This document shows positions 1 through 7,912 of a DNA stretch of 39,815 bases, one piece after another; the stretch's first letter is position 1; every line of letters starts with the position of its first letter. The translations under genes and the position numbers were made by a program. The stretch covers positions 1 to 39,815 of the forward strand of contig JAISLZ010000108.1 in NCBI GenBank assembly GCA_031277015.1, given 5' to 3'. The DNA comes from Eubacteriales Family XIII. Incertae Sedis bacterium (GTDB lineage Bacteria; Bacillota; Clostridia; Peptostreptococcales; Anaerovoracaceae). Below the pieces are notes generated by a model, which saw only the letters and a program-made list of their open reading frames with translations, did no database searches and was not told the DNA's origin.

Positions 1-87
1 GGTCACGGAAATGCCCTGCGTTATATCAAGGAACGGCGGGGAGATGGAGCCATACAATGGCTCCTCCCTTACCACATTCTCCCTGAT

Positions 88-225
88 TCAATTATCCCAG
101 AAATACTTTACACCGTGCATAAATCTATCAAACCTTTCAGGCACAATATTCTTTCTGTCCGCCAGCATCTTCTTGATATCCGCAATCGCAAGATTCTTGA
201 ATATCAAGCGTCGCTCAATCGTCAT
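88..225 (-). CDS. small hypothetical protein (45 aa, MTIERRLIFKNLAIADIKKMLADRKNIVPERFDRFMHGVKYFWDN)
   Basis: Short ORF below the supplied ORF-track cutoff; its ATG overlaps the 3' end of the PepSY reading frame (gagtATGacgattga), suggesting translational coupling. Confidence 0.35.
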   Translation of the reverse strand: MTIERRLIFKNLAIADIKKMLADRKNIVPERFDRFMHGVKYFWDN

Positions 226-790
226 ACTCAATGTCCTTGTGAAGTATCTTGCCGCCCTTCACAGCGATGTCGTAGTCGTACTCCAGTCGACCCTTGCTGA
301 AACTGATTTCATATATCCATTTACCCCATTCGTAGTCCTTCTCTACTTCCACGTCGTATACCTGCGAACGGGTTGCGCCCGCGTTCTTCAGCGCAATGTT
401 CAAGGCTTGCTTTTTCGTGATATTCTTGCCCTTGCTGCTCTTCTTTGTTTTTTTTCGGCGCCTTGCCTTCGCCGATGTACTCTCCGGCGGCGGCTTTGCC
501 GGACGAGCTTATCCCTTGCACGGCGTCCCTTCGCCCCTCTATGAGAAGGTTGATGTCGTTGATCGGCAGGCCCGCCAGGTCTTCAAACCTGAACCTCGTA
601 TCGGACTGCACCAGCTTCCTTATCAGTGCGGCCTTGCCGGGGGATATGCCGTACTTTTCCGCGTCGACATCCGGCTCCCTGCCTGTGGCTATCGTCTGGC
701 TGAGCACCGCGCCGTCCACACCGTCCGCGTTCAGCAGCGCGCCTATCTCATCAGCGAGTTTTTTCTCAAGGGCCCTTGCCCTGCTCCCGC
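215..790 (-). pseudogene. RsgI-like anti-sigma C-terminal region plus PepSY domain, reading frame broken
   Basis: Frame 1 (to ~448): ALEKKLADEIGALLNADGVDGAVLSQTIATG...AEKYGISPGKAALIRKLV...LAGLPINDINLLIEG. Frame 2 (from ~455): KKSSKGKNITKKQALNIALKNAGATRSQVYDVEVEKDYEWGKWIYEISFSKGRLEYDYDIAVKGGKILHKDIEYDD (PepSY). The frames differ by one nt at an 8-T tract (plus strand 448-455); no ATG start in frame 1. Confidence 0.6.
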
Positions 791-1180
791 GCCCTCAATC
801 TCGGGCGGCAGTTCCACGGTCGAATTGTCCTTGCTCCGCAGCATCATAAGCGCAAGGTTGCGGGCGATGGTGAACATCCATGCCAAAGGTTTGCCCTGCG
901 GGGAGTACTTCCCCGCCGCTTCGTATATGCGGATGAAAACATCCTGCGTCACGCTCTCGGCACGGCTTCTGTTGCGCAGAATCGAGAGGACATAGCCGTA
1001 TATCCGGCTAGCCGTGAGTTCGTAAAGCTCGCCGAGCGCGTCCTTGCGCCCGGCGGTGTCTGCTCCGGCAAGCCGCAGCAGCAGGCCTTCGATGTGCCTG
1101 TCGTTCGAACCACCCCGAGGCGCCGCTGCGAGCCGGTTCCCTTCCGTAAATATCGCAGATATACGCATAATACCGCCCAT
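743..1180 (-). pseudogene. ECF-type RNA polymerase sigma factor, region 2 only (region 4 missing)
   Basis: Sigma70 region 2-like LGELYELTASRIYGYVLSILRNRSRAESVTQDVFIRIYEAAGKYSPQGKPLAWMFTIARNLALMMLR; ends soon after the linker with no region 4 helix-turn-helix. Confidence 0.65.
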
Positions 1181-1307
1181 TATACATTAATAACGTGTCA
1201 GCGTCGGGTTTTATCGCACTGCAGCGCGCGCTTTTTTATGCGAGTTTAACAGGCAATTTACTTCATCGTGATTTAAATAATACATAGGGCGTTTATCGTA
1301 GTAAGCG

Positions 1308-1841
1308 ATGAAAAGAATAGAAGAAATAGAAAAGATGGAAGCAAAGCAAGAAATGATGCTGAACGAAAGCACTAGGAGAAATGAATCTGAAATGAAGGTA
1401 AGAATACCGATAGTTACCATAGTCATAGCGGCGATGCTGTCGTGCGGTGCTCCGCACGTATTCGCCGAGGCGAATGGAAGCGTGGAAGCGACGACCAAAG
1501 TCATGCTCGCGGAATCACAGACCGATTTCAACGTACCGCTGATGATAGAATACGAGAGCATTCGCCTAGTGGCAAACACACTGCCTGCCGATCTCGACAG
1601 CGCCCCAAACGAGCAAATCACATCCGGCGACATTGGGAATAATACGGTCCCGATATCTTCCTCCGAAGTTCCCCTCGCCGGGGGGAACACAAAACCAACA
1701 ACCCAGGGAGATGGCGCATCCGCGCTGAACATGGCGACGCTCATCATGGCACTCTCATGCCTAGCCGCCTTCGCCTTCCTGGGTTTTTTATTTATAAAAA
1801 GAAGAAAGGAGGAGAAGAAGTTGAAGGCAGAAAGCAGATAA
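1308..1841 (+). CDS. small secreted/membrane-anchored hypothetical protein
   Basis: Signal peptide-like MKVRIPIVTIVIAAMLSCGAPHVFAEA (ATG at 1392 also possible as start), C-terminal TM helix followed by KRRKEEKK. Confidence 0.55.
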   Translation: MKRIEEIEKMEAKQEMMLNESTRRNESEMKVRIPIVTIVIAAMLSCGAPHVFAEANGSVEATTKVMLAESQTDFNVPLMIEYESIRLVANTLPADLDSAPNEQITSGDIGNNTVPISSSEVPLAGGNTKPTTQGDGASALNMATLIMALSCLAAFAFLGFLFIKRRKEEKKLKAESR

Positions 1842-1932
1842 AGCAGATCGATCTCCTTCTCCTTGCGCAACGCATCTGGGTAAAAGCATCTATATCTTGC
1901 AGACACGGCCGCACCGCAAGCAATACGGTGTG

Positions 1933-3120
1933 CTATTTGCAGCTAACGCCTTCGCTTTCGCGTTCGATTTTTTCGTGGATGCGTATGCCACGCCGTCCGA
2001 GTTCATGGAATACGTCTGCGGGGTCGAAAGCGTACTCGGGGATGAGCAGCCCCGTGCGGCGTTCAAGCACGCGCCCGTGCGCGATGAGCTGCGCAGCTAT
2101 ACTCATCGGTATTCCCACGTTGCGCGTGTAGGCGCGCAGACCTTCCCAACCGGGTACGGAGCCGTCCGACGCCGGGTGGGTGTGGTAGAGTGTGTAACGC
2201 AGCGTCTCGTCGTCCTTGATGCCGACGACTTCAACGTGAAGGGCGTAGCCGTAAAGCTCGGTTTCCGTTCCTTCTTTTGAATGGATCAGATATTCGCTCA
2301 GGCAGTCCATGATGCCGGCTTCCGCGCCGTTCACCGTGATTTTGTCGTTGCGCAGGATGCCCCATTCGTACAGGGCGCGGATGAGGCGCATATTCTCCGG
2401 GGGCCAGGTGCCGCGCACTTCGACGAGGCGCACTCCCTTGCTCTGCAGCGATTCAGCCACGGTGTGCGTTTCGGAGTGCGGTATGATGTACTGTTCCGTC
2501 CTGCCGTACGGTTCCGGCAACAGAACTTCCCTCGGGCGTGCGAACGGCGGCACCTGTACGAACTTGCCGTTTTCAAAAACGACGCGACTTTCGAGCAACG
2601 GGTCGTATTCATACGTCGTCGTCTCCGCGATTGAACGTGAGAACGCGAATGGGCGATACGCGCCGTGGCTGATCCTGACGGTGTCTATGGCATCGAGCCG
2701 GGCTGACGCGTGCATGACCATCATCTGCGTGACGCCCGGGGTCATGCCAAACCCGGGTACAAATACGAGGCCCTTCTCCTTGAAGGCGTCAGCATAATTG
2801 TTCTCGTCGCCCATGCCGTTGAGGTTGACGGCGTGGCAGCCGGCATCGGCGATGATGGCGCTCGTCCGTCCGTTGATCCCGATCGTCGTGCCGTCCGCCA
2901 CTATGTCATAATCCTTCATTTTCTCGACAGACGCGTCGTGATCGGATATGTCGAGTTTGACAAATTTGACGCGGCCTGACCCTATCTCCGATACGACCTC
3001 GGCACCGGCTGCCTCGTCGATGTCCGCTATCGCAATCTCTTCAAAGTCGGAAAACTCCGCAAGGTCGAAGGCCGTTTCGCGGCAGATACGCCCGGCCCCT
3101 CCGAGACACATGATTTTCAT
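1933..3120 (-). CDS. saccharopine dehydrogenase-like NAD(P)-dependent oxidoreductase
   Basis: N-terminal Rossmann MKIMCLGGAGRICRETAFDLAEFSDFEEIAIADID; saccharopine-DH-like layout; ATG overlaps phnX stop (ATGA) with GGAGGT RBS. Confidence 0.8.
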   Translation of the reverse strand: MKIMCLGGAGRICRETAFDLAEFSDFEEIAIADIDEAAGAEVVSEIGSGRVKFVKLDISDHDASVEKMKDYDIVADGTTIGINGRTSAIIADAGCHAVNLNGMGDENNYADAFKEKGLVFVPGFGMTPGVTQMMVMHASARLDAIDTVRISHGAYRPFAFSRSIAETTTYEYDPLLESRVVFENGKFVQVPPFARPREVLLPEPYGRTEQYIIPHSETHTVAESLQSKGVRLVEVRGTWPPENMRLIRALYEWGILRNDKITVNGAEAGIMDCLSEYLIHSKEGTETELYGYALHVEVVGIKDDETLRYTLYHTHPASDGSVPGWEGLRAYTRNVGIPMSIAAQLIAHGRVLERRTGLLIPEYAFDPADVFHELGRRGIRIHEKIERESEGVSCK

Positions 3121-3908
3121 AATAAACCTCCGCATATACGCCGGATAAGGTCCGGCAATTCCGTGATGTCAGCTATGACGTGATCGGCGCCCACGTCCTT
3201 GTATCCGCGCTCCGCACCGTGCGACAGCCATGGCAGTTCCGCGGTTTTCGCAGTCTCGTATTCCGAGGCGTTCAGGCCGAGCATACTGGACCCTTTGACG
3301 ATGCCTACGGAGAGGCAGCCCGCGTTCTTCCCTTCCCATATATCGACGGCCGTATCGCCGACCTTCAGCGCCTCTCCTATCGACTGTACGCCAAGTTTCT
3401 CAAGGTTCCTCCACAGCATATAGGGATATGGACGTCCCACTCCGCCGACGTCGTCCGGACATACGAGTACATCCGGCTCGTAGCCCGCGCTCTTTGCGAG
3501 CGGCGCGACGGTGTCCATCATCGCCTTGTTGTAACCTGTGGTCGAGCCTATGGCGATACCCATTGCTCTAAGTTCCCGGACGATGCGCGGCACATCTGGC
3601 AGTGGTTCGGCGTGTTTCTCTATGACTCCGAACAGAGCCGGTTCAAAGCGCGCATAGATGCCGTCCACATCCTCCTGCACAGGAGGTGCTCCGTGTTTCA
3701 CCCGCCAGAGCTCGGCCAGGCGTCTGCCTTCGAGCATCCTCTCGATGTGCTTCCTTTTCGGCAGGCCCATCGGCGCGCGGATTTCCTCTATCGTGGGGGT
3801 GACGCCGTAGGCTTCGAACGCTATGGTGAACGCGTCCACGGGAGCAAAACTCCCAAAGTCGACCGTCGTCCCCGCCCAGTCAAAAACAACTGCGTTTATT
3901 TTATTCAT
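3117..3908 (-). CDS. phnX: phosphonoacetaldehyde hydrolase
   Basis: HAD-family start MNKINAVVFDWAGTTVDFGSFAPVDAFTIAFEAYGVTPTIEEIRAPMGLPKRKHI typical of PhnX. Confidence 0.9.
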   Translation of the reverse strand: MNKINAVVFDWAGTTVDFGSFAPVDAFTIAFEAYGVTPTIEEIRAPMGLPKRKHIERMLEGRRLAELWRVKHGAPPVQEDVDGIYARFEPALFGVIEKHAEPLPDVPRIVRELRAMGIAIGSTTGYNKAMMDTVAPLAKSAGYEPDVLVCPDDVGGVGRPYPYMLWRNLEKLGVQSIGEALKVGDTAVDIWEGKNAGCLSVGIVKGSSMLGLNASEYETAKTAELPWLSHGAERGYKDVGADHVIADITELPDLIRRICGGLL

Positions 3909-5581
3909 ATAGCTTCCTTTCTACGGGCTCTTTTTTTCATCAACCTTATAATCAGTTCATACAGCAGCCTGACGAATACGTTTATCAGAAGGATGAGTAT
4001 GCTCATCGCCGCCGCCTGCGATATGTCGCCCGCTTCTTCCATGTGTGATATAGCGATGGAGGCGACCTTGAAGTGGGCGCTGTACAGGAAGACTACGGCA
4101 GAGACCGTGACCATCGAATTGACGAAATAGTACATGAATATCTCGAGTATCGCGGGCAGTGACAGCGGTGCGCTGACGAGCAGCAGCGTCTTGTAGCGCG
4201 GGATGTTCATGCTCTCGGAGACGCTCTCATACTCACGGTCCAGCTTTTTGAGTGCGCCGGTCGCGGTGAAGAATGGCACCGAAAAATAGTGGAGGATGTT
4301 AGAGAGGACGAGGATTGCGACCGTGCCGTAGATGAAGTTGAGCGGGTTTTCCGGGGAGTTGAAGAAAAATATGTAGGAGAGCCCTATGACCATCCCGGGC
4401 AGGGCTAGCGGCAGTACGGAGAGCAGCTTGCCGTATTTGCGTAGCGCGCCGAGACCGTTCGTCTTTTCCATCATGTAGGCATAGATGAACACGAATACGG
4501 TCCCGAATACGGCTGTGAGCAGGCTCATCTCCAGCGAGTTGAAGTAGCTGCCCATGCCGCCTGTGGACATGTTGAACGCAAAGTGCTTCAGCGTGAAGGA
4601 CAGATCAAACGGGTAGTATTTTGTCAACGCGCCGAGGAAGAGCGATGCGATCAGGGTCAGGAACGACAACGTGACAAACGCGCAGAGCGTGAAGAAAATG
4701 GCGTCGCGCGGGCGGCTTTTTTTGATGGTGAGGGTGGTCGACTTCGCGCTGATCGTGCCGGTGTTCCTGCTGTCCATGAGCCGCCCGACGATGAACGACA
4801 GCACGGCCGGTATGAGCAGCAGCGTGCCGACGACGGCGCCCATATTCATATTGAACTGCCCGGCCACCTGCTTGTATATGTCGGTCGCAAGCACGTTGTA
4901 GTTACCGCCGATGACCTTAGGCGCACCAAAGTCGGTGAAGGCGAGCGTGAAGCAGACGAAGAACACATTGACGGCCGTATATTTCACCTCAGGCAGCGCT
5001 ACGCGGAGGAATTTGGCGAGTGGAGGAACTCCCATCGAGTCGGCGGCTTCGTACAGTCGGCCGTCCGCATATTCCAACGCGACGTAGAACATGAGGAAGG
5101 CTTGGGGGAATGTGAAGATGATCTCCGATAGGATGATCCCGAAACGTCCGTAAAGTTCCGTATGGAATCCGAGGCCCGTCAGTATCCCCTGGTTGCCAAA
5201 GAGATATACGAGCCCGAGTGCGTGCACGATGGTGGGTATAAAAATAGGGATCAGGGCGGTGTATTTAAAAAAGGACTTGAACGGGATGCGTGTGCGAGCG
5301 AGGGCGTAGGCGTACAAAAAGCCGATCACGGCGCTGAATACGGTGCTGACTAGGGAGATGTCGATGGTGTTCCAAACGGAAACGGAGAGGGAGGGCGTAT
5401 CAAAATACCGCGCGTAATTCGCGAGCCCGACGAACCCTCCCGTCTTACTGAGGAACGCGTTCGAGAACAGTGAGAACAGAGGCAGGACCAGTACCACGGT
5501 GAACGCGGCGAGCATGCATGACATGACCGTGAGTTGTGGCAGGTTGACCCCGGAAAAACGATGTTTGATCCTATCAGGCAT
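3905..5581 (-). CDS. ABC transporter permease, two fused permease domains (2-aminoethylphosphonate/iron-type family)
   Basis: 558 aa with two sets of TM helices and two binding-protein-dependent permease loops; adjacent to phnX and ATPase. Confidence 0.85.
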   Translation of the reverse strand: MPDRIKHRFSGVNLPQLTVMSCMLAAFTVVLVLPLFSLFSNAFLSKTGGFVGLANYARYFDTPSLSVSVWNTIDISLVSTVFSAVIGFLYAYALARTRIPFKSFFKYTALIPIFIPTIVHALGLVYLFGNQGILTGLGFHTELYGRFGIILSEIIFTFPQAFLMFYVALEYADGRLYEAADSMGVPPLAKFLRVALPEVKYTAVNVFFVCFTLAFTDFGAPKVIGGNYNVLATDIYKQVAGQFNMNMGAVVGTLLLIPAVLSFIVGRLMDSRNTGTISAKSTTLTIKKSRPRDAIFFTLCAFVTLSFLTLIASLFLGALTKYYPFDLSFTLKHFAFNMSTGGMGSYFNSLEMSLLTAVFGTVFVFIYAYMMEKTNGLGALRKYGKLLSVLPLALPGMVIGLSYIFFFNSPENPLNFIYGTVAILVLSNILHYFSVPFFTATGALKKLDREYESVSESMNIPRYKTLLLVSAPLSLPAILEIFMYYFVNSMVTVSAVVFLYSAHFKVASIAISHMEEAGDISQAAAMSILILLINVFVRLLYELIIRLMKKRARRKEAI

Positions 5582-5584
5582 AGG

Positions 5585-6589
5585 CTATATCAATGATCCT
5601 TCCGAATATTTCATCACATTGTCTTCCGGCATGCGCAAAAATATCATGCTGTTTTCCCTGAGACTCAGGTTGTCGACGGCTTCCGACGATATGTCCACAA
5701 ATATTTCCTCCGCGCCGGGCAGTATTCCGTGAATCCGCGTGAGCGGCCCTTTGAACTCAAGCGACTGTATCTTCGCGCTGGCGTCGTAAACGTCCCTGCG
5801 GTCCGCAAGCGCGATATTTTCCGGGCGGATGGCGCAGACCTCCCCCTCCCTCTCGTAAAAATTCATCATGCCGATGAAGTTGGCGACGAAGGGCGTAGCG
5901 GGATGGTTGTAAATCTCGCGCGGCGTTCCTATCTGCTCCACCACGGCGTTGTTCATCACGATGATGCGGTCGGCCATAGTCAGGGCTTCCTCCTGGTCAT
6001 GTGTCACCATGACCGTGGTAACGCTCAGTGCACGCTGAATTTTGCGTATCTCACCGCGCAGCTTCACCCTGACCTTCGCGTCGAGCGCGGAGAGCGGCTC
6101 ATCCAGGAGCAGATAGTCTGGCGAAAGAGCTATGGCGCGCGCGAGGGCTGTGCGTTGCTGCTGCCCTCCGGAGAGTTGGCGCGGATATTTGTCCTTGTGT
6201 TCGAGCAAATCCACGAGCCGCAGGACTTCCAGCGCTTTGGCGTTGGCCTCATCCCTGGGCAATTCCTTCTTCTGCCGCAATCCGAACATTATATTGCCAT
6301 GTACAGTCATATTGGGGAATAGCGCATAGGATTGAAATACGATACCTAGGTTGCGCTTGGACGCGGGCAGTTCCGTACAGTCCCTTCCGTCCATGTATAT
6401 CCTTCCCCCGTCGGCCGTCTCCAGGCCCGCGATGATGCGGATGAGCGTAGTCTTCCCGCAGCCGCTCGGCCCGAGGATGCAAACCAGTTCGCCGCGTTCT
6501 ATGCTCACGTTGATATCGTCGAGCGCTGTCTGCCGGCCGAATTTTTTCGTGATATTCTCTACTTCCAAAAATCCCATCAGAACCTCCAT
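5585..6589 (-). CDS. ABC transporter ATP-binding protein (2-AEP/spermidine-putrescine type)
   Basis: Walker A GPSGCGKTT, signature LSGGQQQRTALARA, Walker B YLLLDEPLSALD. Confidence 0.9.
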   Translation of the reverse strand: MEVLMGFLEVENITKKFGRQTALDDINVSIERGELVCILGPSGCGKTTLIRIIAGLETADGGRIYMDGRDCTELPASKRNLGIVFQSYALFPNMTVHGNIMFGLRQKKELPRDEANAKALEVLRLVDLLEHKDKYPRQLSGGQQQRTALARAIALSPDYLLLDEPLSALDAKVRVKLRGEIRKIQRALSVTTVMVTHDQEEALTMADRIIVMNNAVVEQIGTPREIYNHPATPFVANFIGMMNFYEREGEVCAIRPENIALADRRDVYDASAKIQSLEFKGPLTRIHGILPGAEEIFVDISSEAVDNLSLRENSMIFLRMPEDNVMKYSEGSLI

Positions 6590-6597
6590 AGCGGAAA

Positions 6598-6623
6598 GCG
6601 CGCGGTCGAGTCCGGCCGCGCGC
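6598..6623 (-). other. intercistronic stem-loop between binding-protein and ATPase genes
   Basis: GCGCGCGGTCG-AGTC-CGGCCGCGCGC (about 11 pairs including one G-T), no T-tract. Confidence 0.7.
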
Positions 6624-6643
6624 GACGCAACTCTATCCGGATT

Positions 6644-7777
6644 TTATTCTTCTGCGGCTGACTTGCCGTCATAATTCTTGATCCACTTCTCCAATATGGC
6701 CTCGCGGTTCTGCGCGGTCCAGACGAAGTCGTTGTCGATAAGCTGTTTTACCGGGTCGCTGTCGTAGCCTTCATATGTGCCATCGCCGCCGGTCGCAATG
6801 ATGGGGTAGTTCTCCTTGTAGAGCGCCATCGCCTCGTCGCTTATCGCCCAGTCGAGGAAGATATGCGATATCGGGTTGATCTCGCTTTTTTTCATCAGCG
6901 CGTTGGCTTCGAGGTCCCATCCGGAGCCTTCGGAGGGGAATATCACCTCCACGGGCGCGCCGTCCGATTTCTGGCTGATGCCCGCATACCCGAAGCTGAC
7001 GCCAAGCGCACACTCGCCCGCCGCCGCCATCTTCGCAGGCTTCGAGCCGGAGTGCACGTACTGGTCAACGTTCTCATGCAGCTTGTTCAGATAGTCCCAA
7101 CCGGCTTCGGTATCCTTGCCTTTGAGCTGGAGCAAGCCCGCTACGGTCAGGAATCCCGTGCCGGAAGAATTGGGGTTGGACATGACGATCTGGCCTTTGA
7201 GTTCCGGGCGCAGCAGGTCCTCATATGACTTGATATCCGATGGGGATAGGCCGAGTTCTTCCAGCTTGACCGTATTGACGATGAAGGCTGTCTCCCACGC
7301 GTCTATGCCTACCCAGGTCGGCGGCTGCTTGTCGGACTTAAATTCGGGAAGTATACGGTCTACGCCGGCCGGGGTATAAGGCTCGAGCATGCCCTGGTCG
7401 TCGAGCACCATCATGGACGAAGCCGCGGTGCCCCAGATCAGATCGGCCTGGGGATTGTCCTTCTCGGCCAGCAGCCTCGCGGTGATAACGCCTGTGGACT
7501 CGCGGACGATGTTCACCTTGACGTCCGGGTACTGGGCATTGAACACGGCCAGGTATTCCGTGACCTGTTCGTCCTCAAGCGCGGTGTAGACCGTTATCTC
7601 CCCTTCCGGCGTGGATGGATCAGTCTCCTGCGCGGCCTCGTCGGCGACGGGGGCGGGCGTGGCAGTCTCCTGCGCGGTGTCCTCCACGGATGGGGATGTC
7701 GCACCTCCCTCTGTACAGCCTGATAGCATCAATGCAGCGAGCAGTACGGCAATAAAGATAGTTGCGAGTTTTTGCAT
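6644..7777 (-). CDS. ABC transporter substrate-binding lipoprotein (2-AEP / Fe3+-type, extracellular binding protein family 1)
   Basis: Lipoprotein signal MQKLATIFIAVLLAALMLSGC; GEITVYTALEDEQVTEYLAVFNAQYPDVKVNIVRESTG...LLAEKDNPQADLIWG. Confidence 0.87.
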   Translation of the reverse strand: MQKLATIFIAVLLAALMLSGCTEGGATSPSVEDTAQETATPAPVADEAAQETDPSTPEGEITVYTALEDEQVTEYLAVFNAQYPDVKVNIVRESTGVITARLLAEKDNPQADLIWGTAASSMMVLDDQGMLEPYTPAGVDRILPEFKSDKQPPTWVGIDAWETAFIVNTVKLEELGLSPSDIKSYEDLLRPELKGQIVMSNPNSSGTGFLTVAGLLQLKGKDTEAGWDYLNKLHENVDQYVHSGSKPAKMAAAGECALGVSFGYAGISQKSDGAPVEVIFPSEGSGWDLEANALMKKSEINPISHIFLDWAISDEAMALYKENYPIIATGGDGTYEGYDSDPVKQLIDNDFVWTAQNREAILEKWIKNYDGKSAAEE

Positions 7778-7858
7778 CTTAACCTCCTATTAAATCATCT
7801 ATTTGATTCGAATGTCATGCATGATTTTAGCCATAACTTTAAATCGCCCAAGTAAAAT

Positions 7859-7885
7859 ACAATACCATCATCAGGTAAGTATTGT
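7859..7885. promoter_or_regulatory. inverted repeat ACAATAC-N13-GTATTGT in hypF/phosphonate-operon spacer
   Basis: 7-bp arms directly visible; could be an operator or weak hypF terminator. Confidence 0.35.
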
Positions 7886-7912
7886 GTAAAAAATCAGCGG
7901 GGGAGGGGGGCG

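Noticed and set aside
321-995. Long plus-strand ORFs (11..544, 396..995, 445..849) over the sigma/PepSY region
   Set aside because: Antisense to recognisable sigma and PepSY domain sequence; composition typical of GC-driven shadow ORFs.
1211-1906. 231-aa minus-strand ORF opposite 1308..1841
   Set aside because: The plus-strand ORF has a coherent signal peptide and TM anchor; the antisense ORF has low-complexity Ser/Ile/Phe composition and no recognisable domain.
4583-5131. Large plus-strand ORFs antisense to the permease (4583..5131), hydrogenase (11638..12765) and other genes
   Set aside because: Charge-rich or His/Arg-rich shadow ORFs opposite well-supported genes; no family recognised.
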